DNA from: Sinorhizobium sp. BG8
GTDB lineage: Bacteria; Pseudomonadota; Alphaproteobacteria; Rhizobiales; Rhizobiaceae
Direction: 5' to 3'
NCBI RefSeq assembly: GCF_016864555.1
Contig: NZ_CP044011.1
Location: 2,003,501 to 2,067,500, forward strand
Length of the DNA: 64,000 nucleotides
Below, in pieces: positions 54,933 to 63,009 of this stretch (its first letter is position 1; the number at the start of each line of letters is the position of its first letter). The position numbers and the translations under genes were made by a program. The notes beneath the pieces are model-generated. The model searched no databases, was not told the origin of the DNA, and saw nothing but the letters and a program-made list of their open reading frames with translations.

Positions 54933-56228
54933 TCAACTGCGCCAGGTCGGGCTCGTCGTATCGGCGACCAGCGGTTCTTCGCCCAGTTCCTGCTGCATCG
55001 TTCCTGCGGCCGCGGGTGCGGCGCATTCCCCGCCGAGTGGCTGCGGCGGCATGGCCTGGTAATCGGTCTTGGCGACCATCCCGTCGGAAGCCTCGCGCCG
55101 CATGATCCGCCAGCCGGCATAGGCGGCGTAAAGGGCGAAATAGACTGCAAGTGTCGCAAAGAGGGAGGCGGGACCGAACCGCTCCATGATGGGGCCGACT
55201 GCCAGTGGCCCGGAAATCGTCCCGAAGCCGTAGACGATCAGCATGCCCGAGGAAACCTCGACATACTCGTCGGGTTGCGCGAGGTCGTTGGCATGGGCGA
55301 CGTTGAGGGCATAGATCGGAAAGATCACCGAGCCGATGCAGGCGGCGATGAGATAGAGGTGCAGGGGCTCGGCACCCGTGGAGAAGGTCATGGCGATGCA
55401 CGAGGCGGTGCCGATGATGCCGCAGAAGACCATGACCAGCCTGCGGTCCATGCGATCGGAAGCGCGGCCGATCGGAATCTGCGAGAGGGCGCTGCCGATA
55501 AGGACGGCAGCCAGCAGCGTGGCGCCCTGTGCGGTGGTGAGCCCCGTGCGCTGCGTGAAGACGCCTCCGAGGTTCAGCCATGCTCCCGACAGCGCGCCGG
55601 CGAGAAATGCGCCGACGACGGCGACGGGCGAGCGACGGTAGAGAGCGGCCAGACGGAAGCTCGCCTGTCTCGGGGGAGCAGGCAGCGGCGAGGAACTGAG
55701 CGCGGTCGGCAGCAGCGAAATCGAGAAGATGACGCCGCAGAGAATGAAGAGCGAGGTGTTCGACGGATCGCCGATCGGCACGAGGTACTGCCCCATGATC
55801 GTTCCGACCATCGTTGCGATCAGATAGATGGAGAAGACCGAGCCGCGGTTCTCATTGGTGACCCGCTCGTTGAGCCAGCTCTCTATGATGAGGTAGCTGC
55901 CCGCGATGGCAAAGCCCGAAACCGTGCGGAACAGCATCCAGGCGCGCCAGTCGACGACGAGGCCGCACAGAAGGATGCCGATCGACAGCAGCGTGATGAG
56001 CGCGACGAAGACCCGCACATGTCCGACCATGAGAACGAAACGCGGCGTGACGATGCATGAAAGCGTGAAACCGACGGTGTAGCCCGTCGCGATCAGCGAA
56101 ATCGTCTGCGTGCTCCACCCCTCCGCGACCGAACGGACGGGCACGACATAGCTCTGCAGGCCGAAGGCGACCATCATCAGCAGCGTCGACAGCATGAGAC
56201 TGAAGATCGAAGCGAGGCTGGCCAGCAT
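54933..56228 (-). CDS. MFS-family transporter
   Basis: The 431-residue protein has twelve predicted membrane helices with the central loop after residue 180 (SSPLPAPPRQASF). GRASDRMDRRLVM is the loop 8-9 signature of the major facilitator family. The N-terminal helix is long and hydrophobic without a signal peptide. The C-terminal 45 residues are soluble and Pro/Ala-rich. The substrate cannot be told from sequence. It converges with the DMT transporter gene. Confidence 0.88.
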   Translation of the reverse strand: MLASLASIFSLMLSTLLMMVAFGLQSYVVPVRSVAEGWSTQTISLIATGYTVGFTLSCIVTPRFVLMVGHVRVFVALITLLSIGILLCGLVVDWRAWMLFRTVSGFAIAGSYLIIESWLNERVTNENRGSVFSIYLIATMVGTIMGQYLVPIGDPSNTSLFILCGVIFSISLLPTALSSSPLPAPPRQASFRLAALYRRSPVAVVGAFLAGALSGAWLNLGGVFTQRTGLTTAQGATLLAAVLIGSALSQIPIGRASDRMDRRLVMVFCGIIGTASCIAMTFSTGAEPLHLYLIAACIGSVIFPIYALNVAHANDLAQPDEYVEVSSGMLIVYGFGTISGPLAVGPIMERFGPASLFATLAVYFALYAAYAGWRIMRREASDGMVAKTDYQAMPPQPLGGECAAPAAAGTMQQELGEEPLVADTTSPTWRS

Positions 56229-56419
56229 GGGAAACGCTCCAGACGGGAACAGTAGGCAGGACGGCGGGCCGCGCGCGCCGCGGCCTTGTGCGAAGAGAAT
56301 GTCGCTCTAAAGAAGGCGCGCCGCGCTGTCCATTGCGACAGGTGCTGACGCAAAAGAAAAGGGCGCGGCAACCGCACCCTTGGCATACGTGAAAATCTGG
56401 CGGCAATGCGCCGCGGCGG

Positions 56420-56560
56420 TCAACCGGGAAGGAATGTGCGCAGCGGCTGCCGTGACGCGGTGCCATGCGGCAGCGCGGCGAGGGTCGAGTACTGGCGTGA
56501 AGCCTTGACCGCGGTGCGGATGTCGTAGAGAGCGGACACGAACTTGGCTATGTGGGTCAT
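56420..56560 (-). CDS. Small protein, 46 aa, unknown
   Basis: The frame starts at an ATG preceded by GGAG at good spacing and codes MTHIAKFVSALYDIRTAVKA followed by a basic, Arg-rich tail. The first half would form an amphipathic helix. It has GC-rich third positions like the neighbours. A second small leftward gene starts 56 bases upstream of it. Support comes only from the ribosome site and codon use. Confidence 0.45.
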   Translation of the reverse strand: MTHIAKFVSALYDIRTAVKASRQYSTLAALPHGTASRQPLRTFLPG

Positions 56561-56615
56561 GAGCACTCCGGGGCGTTCAAGCATGCGGGCCCTTTCGCGG
56601 AGCCCGTTCGATGGC

Positions 56616-56792
56616 TCAACGCTGGACGAAATCCGCGAAGATCTGCACGGGCCGGCCGATGCGCGAATATCCGATGGCGGTCATCTGCTCGTTGGCCGGC
56701 GCACGGACGCTTGCGAAGCCATAAGCCGGGCGAAGGCCGGAATGGCGGAGCGTCTCAAAGCTCGAATGGATGGGCCGAAAGCGGGCGGTCAT
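56616..56792 (-). CDS. Small protein, 58 aa, unknown
   Basis: The ATG at 56792 follows AAGGAAC at a normal distance. The product is basic with several Phe and Arg residues (TARFRPIHSSFETLRHSGLR) and ends IGRPVQIFADFVQR. A longer frame would extend to 56915, but the added part lacks a ribosome site. It lies in tandem with the 46-residue gene downstream. Function unknown. Confidence 0.4.
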   Translation of the reverse strand: MTARFRPIHSSFETLRHSGLRPAYGFASVRAPANEQMTAIGYSRIGRPVQIFADFVQR

Positions 56793-57024
56793 TGCAATAG
56801 TTCCTTGTTCAAGCCTCCCTGACCCCGATATTGCGTTGCACCATCTCTTTTGCAATGCGACATAATGGCGAGCTGCTATGCGTTTTGCGCATGGCAACAA
56901 TAATAATCTGTTCACAAAACGGGCAACTTTGCGGCCGGAATCCGAGCGATATGTGAATCTCTGCCCGAGAGTTGTCGCGTAATTTATTGTATTTTATTGA
57001 TTTTTTTATAGTTGATAGGGCGCG

Positions 57025-57921
57025 TCAGACCGCGACCCCCTTGCGAAAGGCAAGAAGATCCTGCCACGCAAGCCGCTTGCTGATGGGGGCTGCGATCAGG
57101 TCGAGCGGGTGCAGCGTGGCGAAAGCGGGTACATTCCTGCCACCGATGTGGATTTCGCGCCACACTCCGCGCATCTCATGGATGGTCTCCGTGCCGCCGA
57201 AGAAGAAGCGTGCGGCGAAATTTCCGAAAATCAGGACGTGATTCGGTTCGGCGAGCGCGATCTGCCGCTCGATGAAGGGGCGGCAGATGTCCGACTCGCG
57301 GACCGACGGCACCCGGTTTCCCGGCGGACGCCAGGGAATGACGTTGGTGACGAGCACCGAGGCCCGGTCGATGCCGATGCCCGCCAGCATGCGGTCCAGC
57401 ATGGCGCCCTGGCGGCCCGAGAAGGGGTGGCCCTCCCGGTCGTCGTCGGCATTCGGCATGGCGCCGATCGCCATCACCGCAGGTTTCGGATTGCCGCTCG
57501 CGAAAACCAGGCTGCGTGCGCTGTTCTTGAGGTTGCAGCCGTTGAAGGCTTCCATGGCCGCCCTCAGTTCGTCGAGCGATCGTGCGCTGGAGGCGGCGAA
57601 TTCGGCCTCCGCGACAGCCTGGCTGTCCGGGATCGTCACGGCGGCAGAGGGTGCCGCCTCGCGCGCGGGCCGGGCCGGCGCAGCCTGGCGCCCGGCGGAT
57701 CCATTGACGGATGCCTGCGGGCGCGCAGCGCTTGGGGCTGGCCCGCTACCGGCATCCCTGTCCGCTGGCTGCGGGCGCTTCCCCTGCTCGGCACGCATGG
57801 CTTCGAATTCCGCAAACCGGTCGATCGCCACGTCCTCGAGCATCCATTCGACGCCGGCATCGGCGTGGAAATGCAGGAGGGCTGCCAGTTCGGGGGCGGA
57901 GAGGTCGTTCGCGGATATCAT
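57025..57921 (-). CDS. Family 4-like uracil-DNA glycosylase
   Basis: The C-terminal 190 residues match the family 4 uracil-DNA glycosylases, which remove uracil from DNA: the active-site region AIGAMPNADDDREGHPFSG, NVIPWRPPGNRVPS and the late motif LHPLDLIAAP. The N-terminal 100 residues are a helical segment plus an Ala/Pro-rich linker, as in other alphaproteobacterial homologues. Only two cysteines are present, so the usual four-cysteine iron-sulfur site is missing, and the first motif differs from the usual GEAPGxxED. The ATG at 57921 lacks a strong ribosome site; a GTG at 57927 is an alternative. Confidence 0.85.
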   Translation of the reverse strand: MISANDLSAPELAALLHFHADAGVEWMLEDVAIDRFAEFEAMRAEQGKRPQPADRDAGSGPAPSAARPQASVNGSAGRQAAPARPAREAAPSAAVTIPDSQAVAEAEFAASSARSLDELRAAMEAFNGCNLKNSARSLVFASGNPKPAVMAIGAMPNADDDREGHPFSGRQGAMLDRMLAGIGIDRASVLVTNVIPWRPPGNRVPSVRESDICRPFIERQIALAEPNHVLIFGNFAARFFFGGTETIHEMRGVWREIHIGGRNVPAFATLHPLDLIAAPISKRLAWQDLLAFRKGVAV

Positions 57922-57990
57922 GGGCACGACTGTAGCGGATCGGGAGAGGGGGGAAAAGGCGGCGACAGCTGTCTCTTGTCTCGAAAGACC

Positions 57991-58779
57991 CTAGACCGAC
58001 CGTGCCGCTCCCCCGTCGCAACGGATGAGGCTGCCCGTCACGTAGCTCGCCCGCTCGCTGCAGAGGAAGGCGGCGACCGCGGCAAACTCCTCGACGGTGC
58101 CGTACCTGCCTGCCGGAATGGCCTTTTCGGACCGCGCGCGGATCTCTTCGACCGGCTTGCCCGAATTTCTTGCTGCGGCTTCGTCAAGGCTCGTCAGCCT
58201 GTCCGTGAGGATGCTCCCGGGCAGGAGCAGGTTGGAGGTGATGCCGTCGGAAGCGACCTCGCTCGCAAGCGTCTTCGACCATCCGGCGAGCGCCGGACGA
58301 AGCGTGTTCGACAGCGCAATTCCGGGGATGGGCTCGATGACGCCGGACGAGGCAACCGTCAGGATACGGCCCCAACGCTGCTCCTTCATGCCCGGCAGGA
58401 ACGCGTTGGCAAGGCCGATGAGGCTGAGCACCATGGCATTGAAGTAGGTCTGCAGCTTCTCGGCGGTCATTTCCTCGGTCGTGCCCGGGATCGGGCCGCC
58501 CGAATTGTTGACGAGGATGTCGAGGCCGCCGAAGCGTTCTCTCGTGGCCGAGACGACGGTCTCGTGGAACTCGGAAGAAAACAGATCTGCCTGGATGAAG
58601 TTGGCCCGGCCGCCGCCCTCCGCGTTGATCGCTGCGCAATTGGCGGCAAGCGTCTCCGCGTCGCGTCCGCACAGGAGAACGTCGGCCCCCTCACGTGCCA
58701 GTGCCACTGCGATGCCTCGGCCGAGGCCCCGCGAGGAGGCGAGGACGAGTGCGCGCTTTCCCTTGATGCCGAGATCCAT
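57991..58779 (-). CDS. SDR-family oxidoreductase without the usual catalytic Tyr-Lys
   Basis: The 262-residue protein has the Rossmann nucleotide site LASSRGLGRG, the NNSGG stretch and SSGVIEPIPG before the catalytic helix. In place of the family YxxxK it reads SNTLR (about residue 158), a change seen in a divergent SDR branch. The end (SYVTGSLIRCDGG) is normal. It may act on an unusual substrate or have lost redox activity. It is 43 bases downstream of the FAD oxidase gene on the same strand, and upstream of the uracil-DNA glycosylase gene. Confidence 0.8.
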   Translation of the reverse strand: MDLGIKGKRALVLASSRGLGRGIAVALAREGADVLLCGRDAETLAANCAAINAEGGGRANFIQADLFSSEFHETVVSATRERFGGLDILVNNSGGPIPGTTEEMTAEKLQTYFNAMVLSLIGLANAFLPGMKEQRWGRILTVASSGVIEPIPGIALSNTLRPALAGWSKTLASEVASDGITSNLLLPGSILTDRLTSLDEAAARNSGKPVEEIRARSEKAIPAGRYGTVEEFAAVAAFLCSERASYVTGSLIRCDGGAARSV

Positions 58780-58822
58780 GGTCGTTTCCTCTCTTGGTCT
58801 GCCGGTAACCCGGCCCGTCTTC

Positions 58823-60217
58823 TCAGAACGGGACCTTGCCCGGATTGAATATCATCTTCGGATCGAGCGCGGCCTTGATGGCCTGGGCGACGGCGCGCCG
58901 CTCCGGATTGCCGTGCAGATGGTAGGCGTCGCGCTTTTCCGTCCCCACGCCGTGTTCGGCCGAAAAGCTGCCGCCGAGATCCGTGATCCCCGTGTAGACT
59001 GCGTCTTCCACGGCAGCTCTGTTCCCGGCCGCATCGGCGCCATCCCCGATCACCGACAGGTGGAGATTACCGTCGGCGATATGCCCGTAGACATAGGCGT
59101 CGAGGCCACTTCCGACGCTCGCCAGTCGCTGACGCAGGGTCGCGACATAGCCGTCCACCGCTCCAGGCGGAATGGAAACGTCGAAGGACGGGGCGTTCGG
59201 ATGCAGGCGGTAGATGAATTCCGATTCTTCGCGCAGCGACCAGAACTTGCGTGCCTGGTCGAGGGACTGGGCAACGATGCCGCCCGTAAGGCCCGCTTCC
59301 TCCCAGACCGCCTCCAATGCGCGTTCCAGCTCGGCGGTCGCCCGTTCGACCGATTCGCCGGAAATTTCGACGAGGAGGATGCTCTCAATTTCACCCTCCA
59401 GCCATTGCATGTCGAAGTCGTGAACTCTGGCACTGTCGAGGAAATACTGGCGCCACATCAGTTCCGCCCCCTCGAGTGTCACCGCGGCGACACCTTGCAG
59501 ATGCCCGACAACGGTGAGCGCCGCGACCGCGTTCGGAACGGCGAGAAGCGCGGTTGCGCGTGCCGTGCTGAGCGTTTCCAGTTTCACCACGACCCGGGTC
59601 ACGAAGCCGTAGGCACCTTCCGCGCCAACCAACAGCTGCTTCATATCAGGGCCGGCGCTGGCCTTCACCACGCGCGTCAGGTCACTGAAGATGCGCCCGT
59701 CCGGAAGCACCGCCTCGATGCCGAGCACCTGATGGCGCATGACGCCGTTGCGAAAGGCGAGGATGCCGCCGGCATTGGTCGAGACCATGCCACCGATCGT
59801 CGCGCTGCCACGCGCGGCAAGGTCGATTCCGGGCGCCAGCCCGTAAGGCGCGGCCGCCTCTTGGAGGCGCTGCAGTGTCACGCCGGATTGAACGACGGCG
59901 ATCCGGGCGACGGGATCGATCAGTTCGATCTGTGTCAGTCTCTCGCTTGAAAGGATGATCTCGCCCGGCTTGCTGACCGAACCGCCGACAAGGCCTGTCC
60001 GTCCCCCTTGCGGAACAACCGGCACTCCTGCGTCGGCGCACCAGGAAATGACGGCCGCCGCCCCCTCGGCCGTTTCCGGCAGAGCCATTGCGCCCGCGCC
60101 GAAATTGTCCGGGTGCTCGCCCGGGTGCCGTCTCGACAGCGCCTCGGCTCCGATAAGGACAACTGTAGTGCCGATTTTGTTCAAGTGAGCTTCTAGGGAT
60201 CGGATAGGCTCGTCCAT
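58823..60217 (-). CDS. FAD-linked 2-hydroxyacid oxidase, GlcD-like
   Basis: This 464-residue protein has the FAD-binding type 4 domain with VVPQGGRTGLVGGSVSKPGE and GATIGGMVSTNAGGI-like residues, and the C-terminal domain with YGHIADGNLHLSV followed by AEHGVGTEKRDAY. These mark D-2-hydroxyacid dehydrogenases such as glycolate oxidase subunit D, D-lactate and D-2-hydroxyglutarate dehydrogenase. Sequence alone does not tell which. The ATG at 60217 has AGAGGA upstream. The SDR gene follows after 43 bases and may process a related substrate. Confidence 0.87.
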   Translation of the reverse strand: MDEPIRSLEAHLNKIGTTVVLIGAEALSRRHPGEHPDNFGAGAMALPETAEGAAAVISWCADAGVPVVPQGGRTGLVGGSVSKPGEIILSSERLTQIELIDPVARIAVVQSGVTLQRLQEAAAPYGLAPGIDLAARGSATIGGMVSTNAGGILAFRNGVMRHQVLGIEAVLPDGRIFSDLTRVVKASAGPDMKQLLVGAEGAYGFVTRVVVKLETLSTARATALLAVPNAVAALTVVGHLQGVAAVTLEGAELMWRQYFLDSARVHDFDMQWLEGEIESILLVEISGESVERATAELERALEAVWEEAGLTGGIVAQSLDQARKFWSLREESEFIYRLHPNAPSFDVSIPPGAVDGYVATLRQRLASVGSGLDAYVYGHIADGNLHLSVIGDGADAAGNRAAVEDAVYTGITDLGGSFSAEHGVGTEKRDAYHLHGNPERRAVAQAIKAALDPKMIFNPGKVPF

Positions 60218-60481
60218 CAGTGGGTATCCTCTACCGTCTGGCAGGGCATGCGTAGTCGGGGCGCGGCGCGGAATCAAGCAATGGATCGGATGCTGGCCCA
60301 ATCGGACTGTTGACGCATGTGCCGGCGTGACTGATTTTGCCCACGCATGCATGACCTTATGCGCAAAAGCGGGGACCATTGGTCGCAGATCGGCTCGACA
60401 AGCCGGGGCGTATTTGCAATGAGGGGATAAAAATGAGGGGCGGCGCCAACGCTCGCATGCGTGGCGGGTTGGAGAGAAGCG

Positions 60482-62144
60482 ATGACAGACGCAATGGAAC
60501 TACCAGAACGCGAGAGCATGGAATTCGACGTTGTGATCGTGGGAGCGGGCCCGGCAGGGCTGTCGGCGGCGATCCGGTTGAAGCAGGTCAATCCGGAGCT
60601 GTCGGTCGTGGTTCTGGAAAAGGGCGCGGAAGTCGGGGCGCATATTCTCTCGGGCGCCGTCGTCGACCCGATCGGTATTGATCGGCTGCTGCCCGGCTGG
60701 CGCGAGGAGGCCGACCATCCCTTCAAGACCGAGGTGACGGACGACCAGTTCCTGTTCCTCGGCCCGGCCGGCTCGGTGCGCCTGCCCAACGCCCTGATGC
60801 CGCCCTTGATGAACAACCACGGCAACTACATCGTCTCGCTCGGCAATGTCTGTCGCTGGCTGGCCACCCATGCCGAGGCGCTGGGCGTCGAGATCTATCC
60901 GGGCTTTGCCGCGACCGAGGTGCTCTACAATGACGCGGGTGCCGTCATCGGGGTCGCCACCGGCGACATGGGCATCGAGCGCAGCGGCGAGCCCGGCCCG
61001 AACTATACCCGCGGCATGGCGCTGATGGGCAAGTACGTGCTGATCGGCGAGGGCGTGCGCGGTTCGCTGGCCAAGCAGCTGATTGAAAAATTCGATCTGC
61101 AGAAGGGTCGCGAGCCGCAAAAATTCGGCATCGGCCTCAAGGAGCTCTGGCAGGTCAGGCCCGAGCATCACCGGCCCGGCCTGGTGCAGCATTCCTTCGG
61201 CTGGCCGCTCGGCATGAAGACCGGCGGAGGCTCCTTCCTCTACCATCTCGAGGACAATCTGGTGGCCGTCGGCTTCGTCGTCCACCTCAACTACAAGAAC
61301 CCTATCTCTTCCCCTTCGAGGAGTTCCAGCGCTTCAAGACACACCCGGCGATCCGCGGCACCTTCGAGGGCGGCAAGCGGCTGTCCTATGGCGCGCGGGC
61401 CATCACCGAGGGGGCTTCCAGTCGGTGCCGAAGCTGTCGTTCCCGGGCGGCGCGCTGATCGGCTGCTCGGCCGGCTTCGTCAACGTGCCGCGCATCAAGG
61501 GCAGCCACAATGCGGTGCTGTCGGGCATTCTCGCGGCCGAGAAGATCGCCGATGCGATCGCCGGCGGCCGGGCCAATGACGAGCCGCACGAGATCGAGGC
61601 CGGCTGGCGTCTCAGCGCCATCGGCCAGGACCTGAAACGGGTGCGCAACGTCAAGCCGCTGTGGTCGCGCTTCGGCACGGCGGTCGGCGTGGCGCTCGGC
61701 GGCCTCGACATGTGGACGAACACGCTGTTCGGCTTCTCCTTCTTCGGCACGATGAAGCACGGCAAGACCGATGCGCAGAGCCTGGAGCCGGCGGCCAAGC
61801 ACGAGAAGATCGACTACCCGAAGCCCGACGGCGTGCTCACCTTCGACCGGCTGTCCTCGGTGTTCCTGTCCAACACCAACCACGAGGAAGACCAGCCGAT
61901 CCATCTGCAGCTGAAGAACCCCGAGCTGCAGAAGTCCTCCGAGCTCGACGTCTATGCCGGCCCCTCGACGCGCTACTGTCCGGCCGGCGTCTACGAATGG
62001 GTGGAAAAGGACGGCAAGGACGTGTTCGTCATCAACGCCCAGAACTGCGTCCACTGCAAGACCTGCGACATCAAGGACCCCAACCAGAACATCAACTGGG
62101 TGCCGCCACAAGGCGGCGAAGGGCCGGTCTATCCGAACATGTAG
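60482..62144 (+). CDS. Electron transfer flavoprotein-ubiquinone oxidoreductase, two frameshifts
   Basis: ETF-QO passes electrons from fatty acid and amino acid oxidation to ubiquinone at the inner membrane. The start has the FAD site [16 protein letters not shown]; the end has the ferredoxin-like iron-sulfur motif [19 protein letters not shown]. The frame breaks twice: near 61,301 (a missing C) and near 61,412 (a missing G in a run of five). Correcting both gives a protein of about 554 residues, the usual length. The ATG at 60482 follows GGAGAGAAG. It is divergent from the FAD oxidase gene. The breaks are probably sequencing errors. Confidence 0.93.
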
Positions 62145-62225
62145 TGGTGTGGGGCATTGTTGCTGATCCTGCAGTAAGCTACCTTGTCTCCGGCGTGTAT
62201 TTCGCCTCGCCGGGGAGGGGTGCCG

Positions 62226-62510
62226 ATGAGCAAGTTTGCAGCCATCGACGTCGCGGTTCGCCTGCAGCTAGCGCAGGACGGAAAGGCGCTTGGACCGCGC
62301 GATGCCATCGGAGGGGCGGCCACAGGTTACGCCAGCCCGGCCGAGATCGAGGAGTTTCTCCTCAGCGTCGCCAGAAGACTGCGGCTCGATACGCCCGCCC
62401 TGCGGTTCGATTGGGGCGCGATAGACGCGGCGTCGATCGCCAACAGCAAGCTCTATGTCGTCCAGGAAATGATCGCCGAGAAGGCTTCGCTGGAGAAGTC
62501 CGATGGTTAA
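62226..62510 (+). CDS. Hypothetical protein, 94 aa, first of a three-gene unknown module
   Basis: The product is a soluble, helix-rich protein starting MSKFAAIDVAVRLQLAQDGK with a strong GGGGAGGGG site. I recognise no family. It overlaps the next gene by eight bases, so the two are coupled. Nothing in its sequence links it to the ETF-QO gene upstream, which ends 81 bases before. Confidence 0.6.
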   Translation: MSKFAAIDVAVRLQLAQDGKALGPRDAIGGAATGYASPAEIEEFLLSVARRLRLDTPALRFDWGAIDAASIANSKLYVVQEMIAEKASLEKSDG

Positions 62511-62997
62511 CATTCCCGCCCTGGTCTTTCCCATCGTGCGCGCAGGCATGTCCGAGAGCATCCGTTCGATGTTCCGCAACGATGCCACCGATGCAGTCGT
62601 TTCCGTGATCGGAGACAGTCTGCGCCTGACGCGACGGCCGACGATCGGCTACAACGACGCCTCGACACAGCCGGAACTGTTCTCCCAGGCCCTGCCGATG
62701 ATGGTCGGTCTCGCGGTCGGACAGATTACGAACATGCGCCTTCAATCCAAGACACCCAGGTCCGGGGCCGGCCTGATCAGCGTCGACGCTGCGACGCTGG
62801 GCGCCAGCGCTGCTTCCGTCATTGCCATCCTCGGATACGACGAAGAACTGAACGACGTGAGGCTGCTCGGGTTTCTCGACCGGGGCGCGGTGTACCAGCA
62901 GGTGAAGGGCGTCTGGAAGTGCCCTGTCGACAGCGAGCTTTTCCGGGATGACGGGGTCTGCCCGATTCATGGCGAGAAACTGGAAAAACAGTCATAG
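62503..62997 (+). CDS. Hypothetical protein with zinc-ribbon-like end, 164 aa
   Basis: The first 120 residues are mixed helix and strand with no known motif. The C-terminus WKCPVDSELFRDDGVCPIHG has two CPx pairs and a histidine in the spacing of a small zinc ribbon or similar metal site. It overlaps the gene before it and is followed after 12 bases by a membrane protein gene. The three look like one unit. Function is not known to me. Confidence 0.6.
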   Translation: MVNIPALVFPIVRAGMSESIRSMFRNDATDAVVSVIGDSLRLTRRPTIGYNDASTQPELFSQALPMMVGLAVGQITNMRLQSKTPRSGAGLISVDAATLGASAASVIAILGYDEELNDVRLLGFLDRGAVYQQVKGVWKCPVDSELFRDDGVCPIHGEKLEKQS

Positions 62998-63009
62998 GGG
63001 CTTCCGGCG

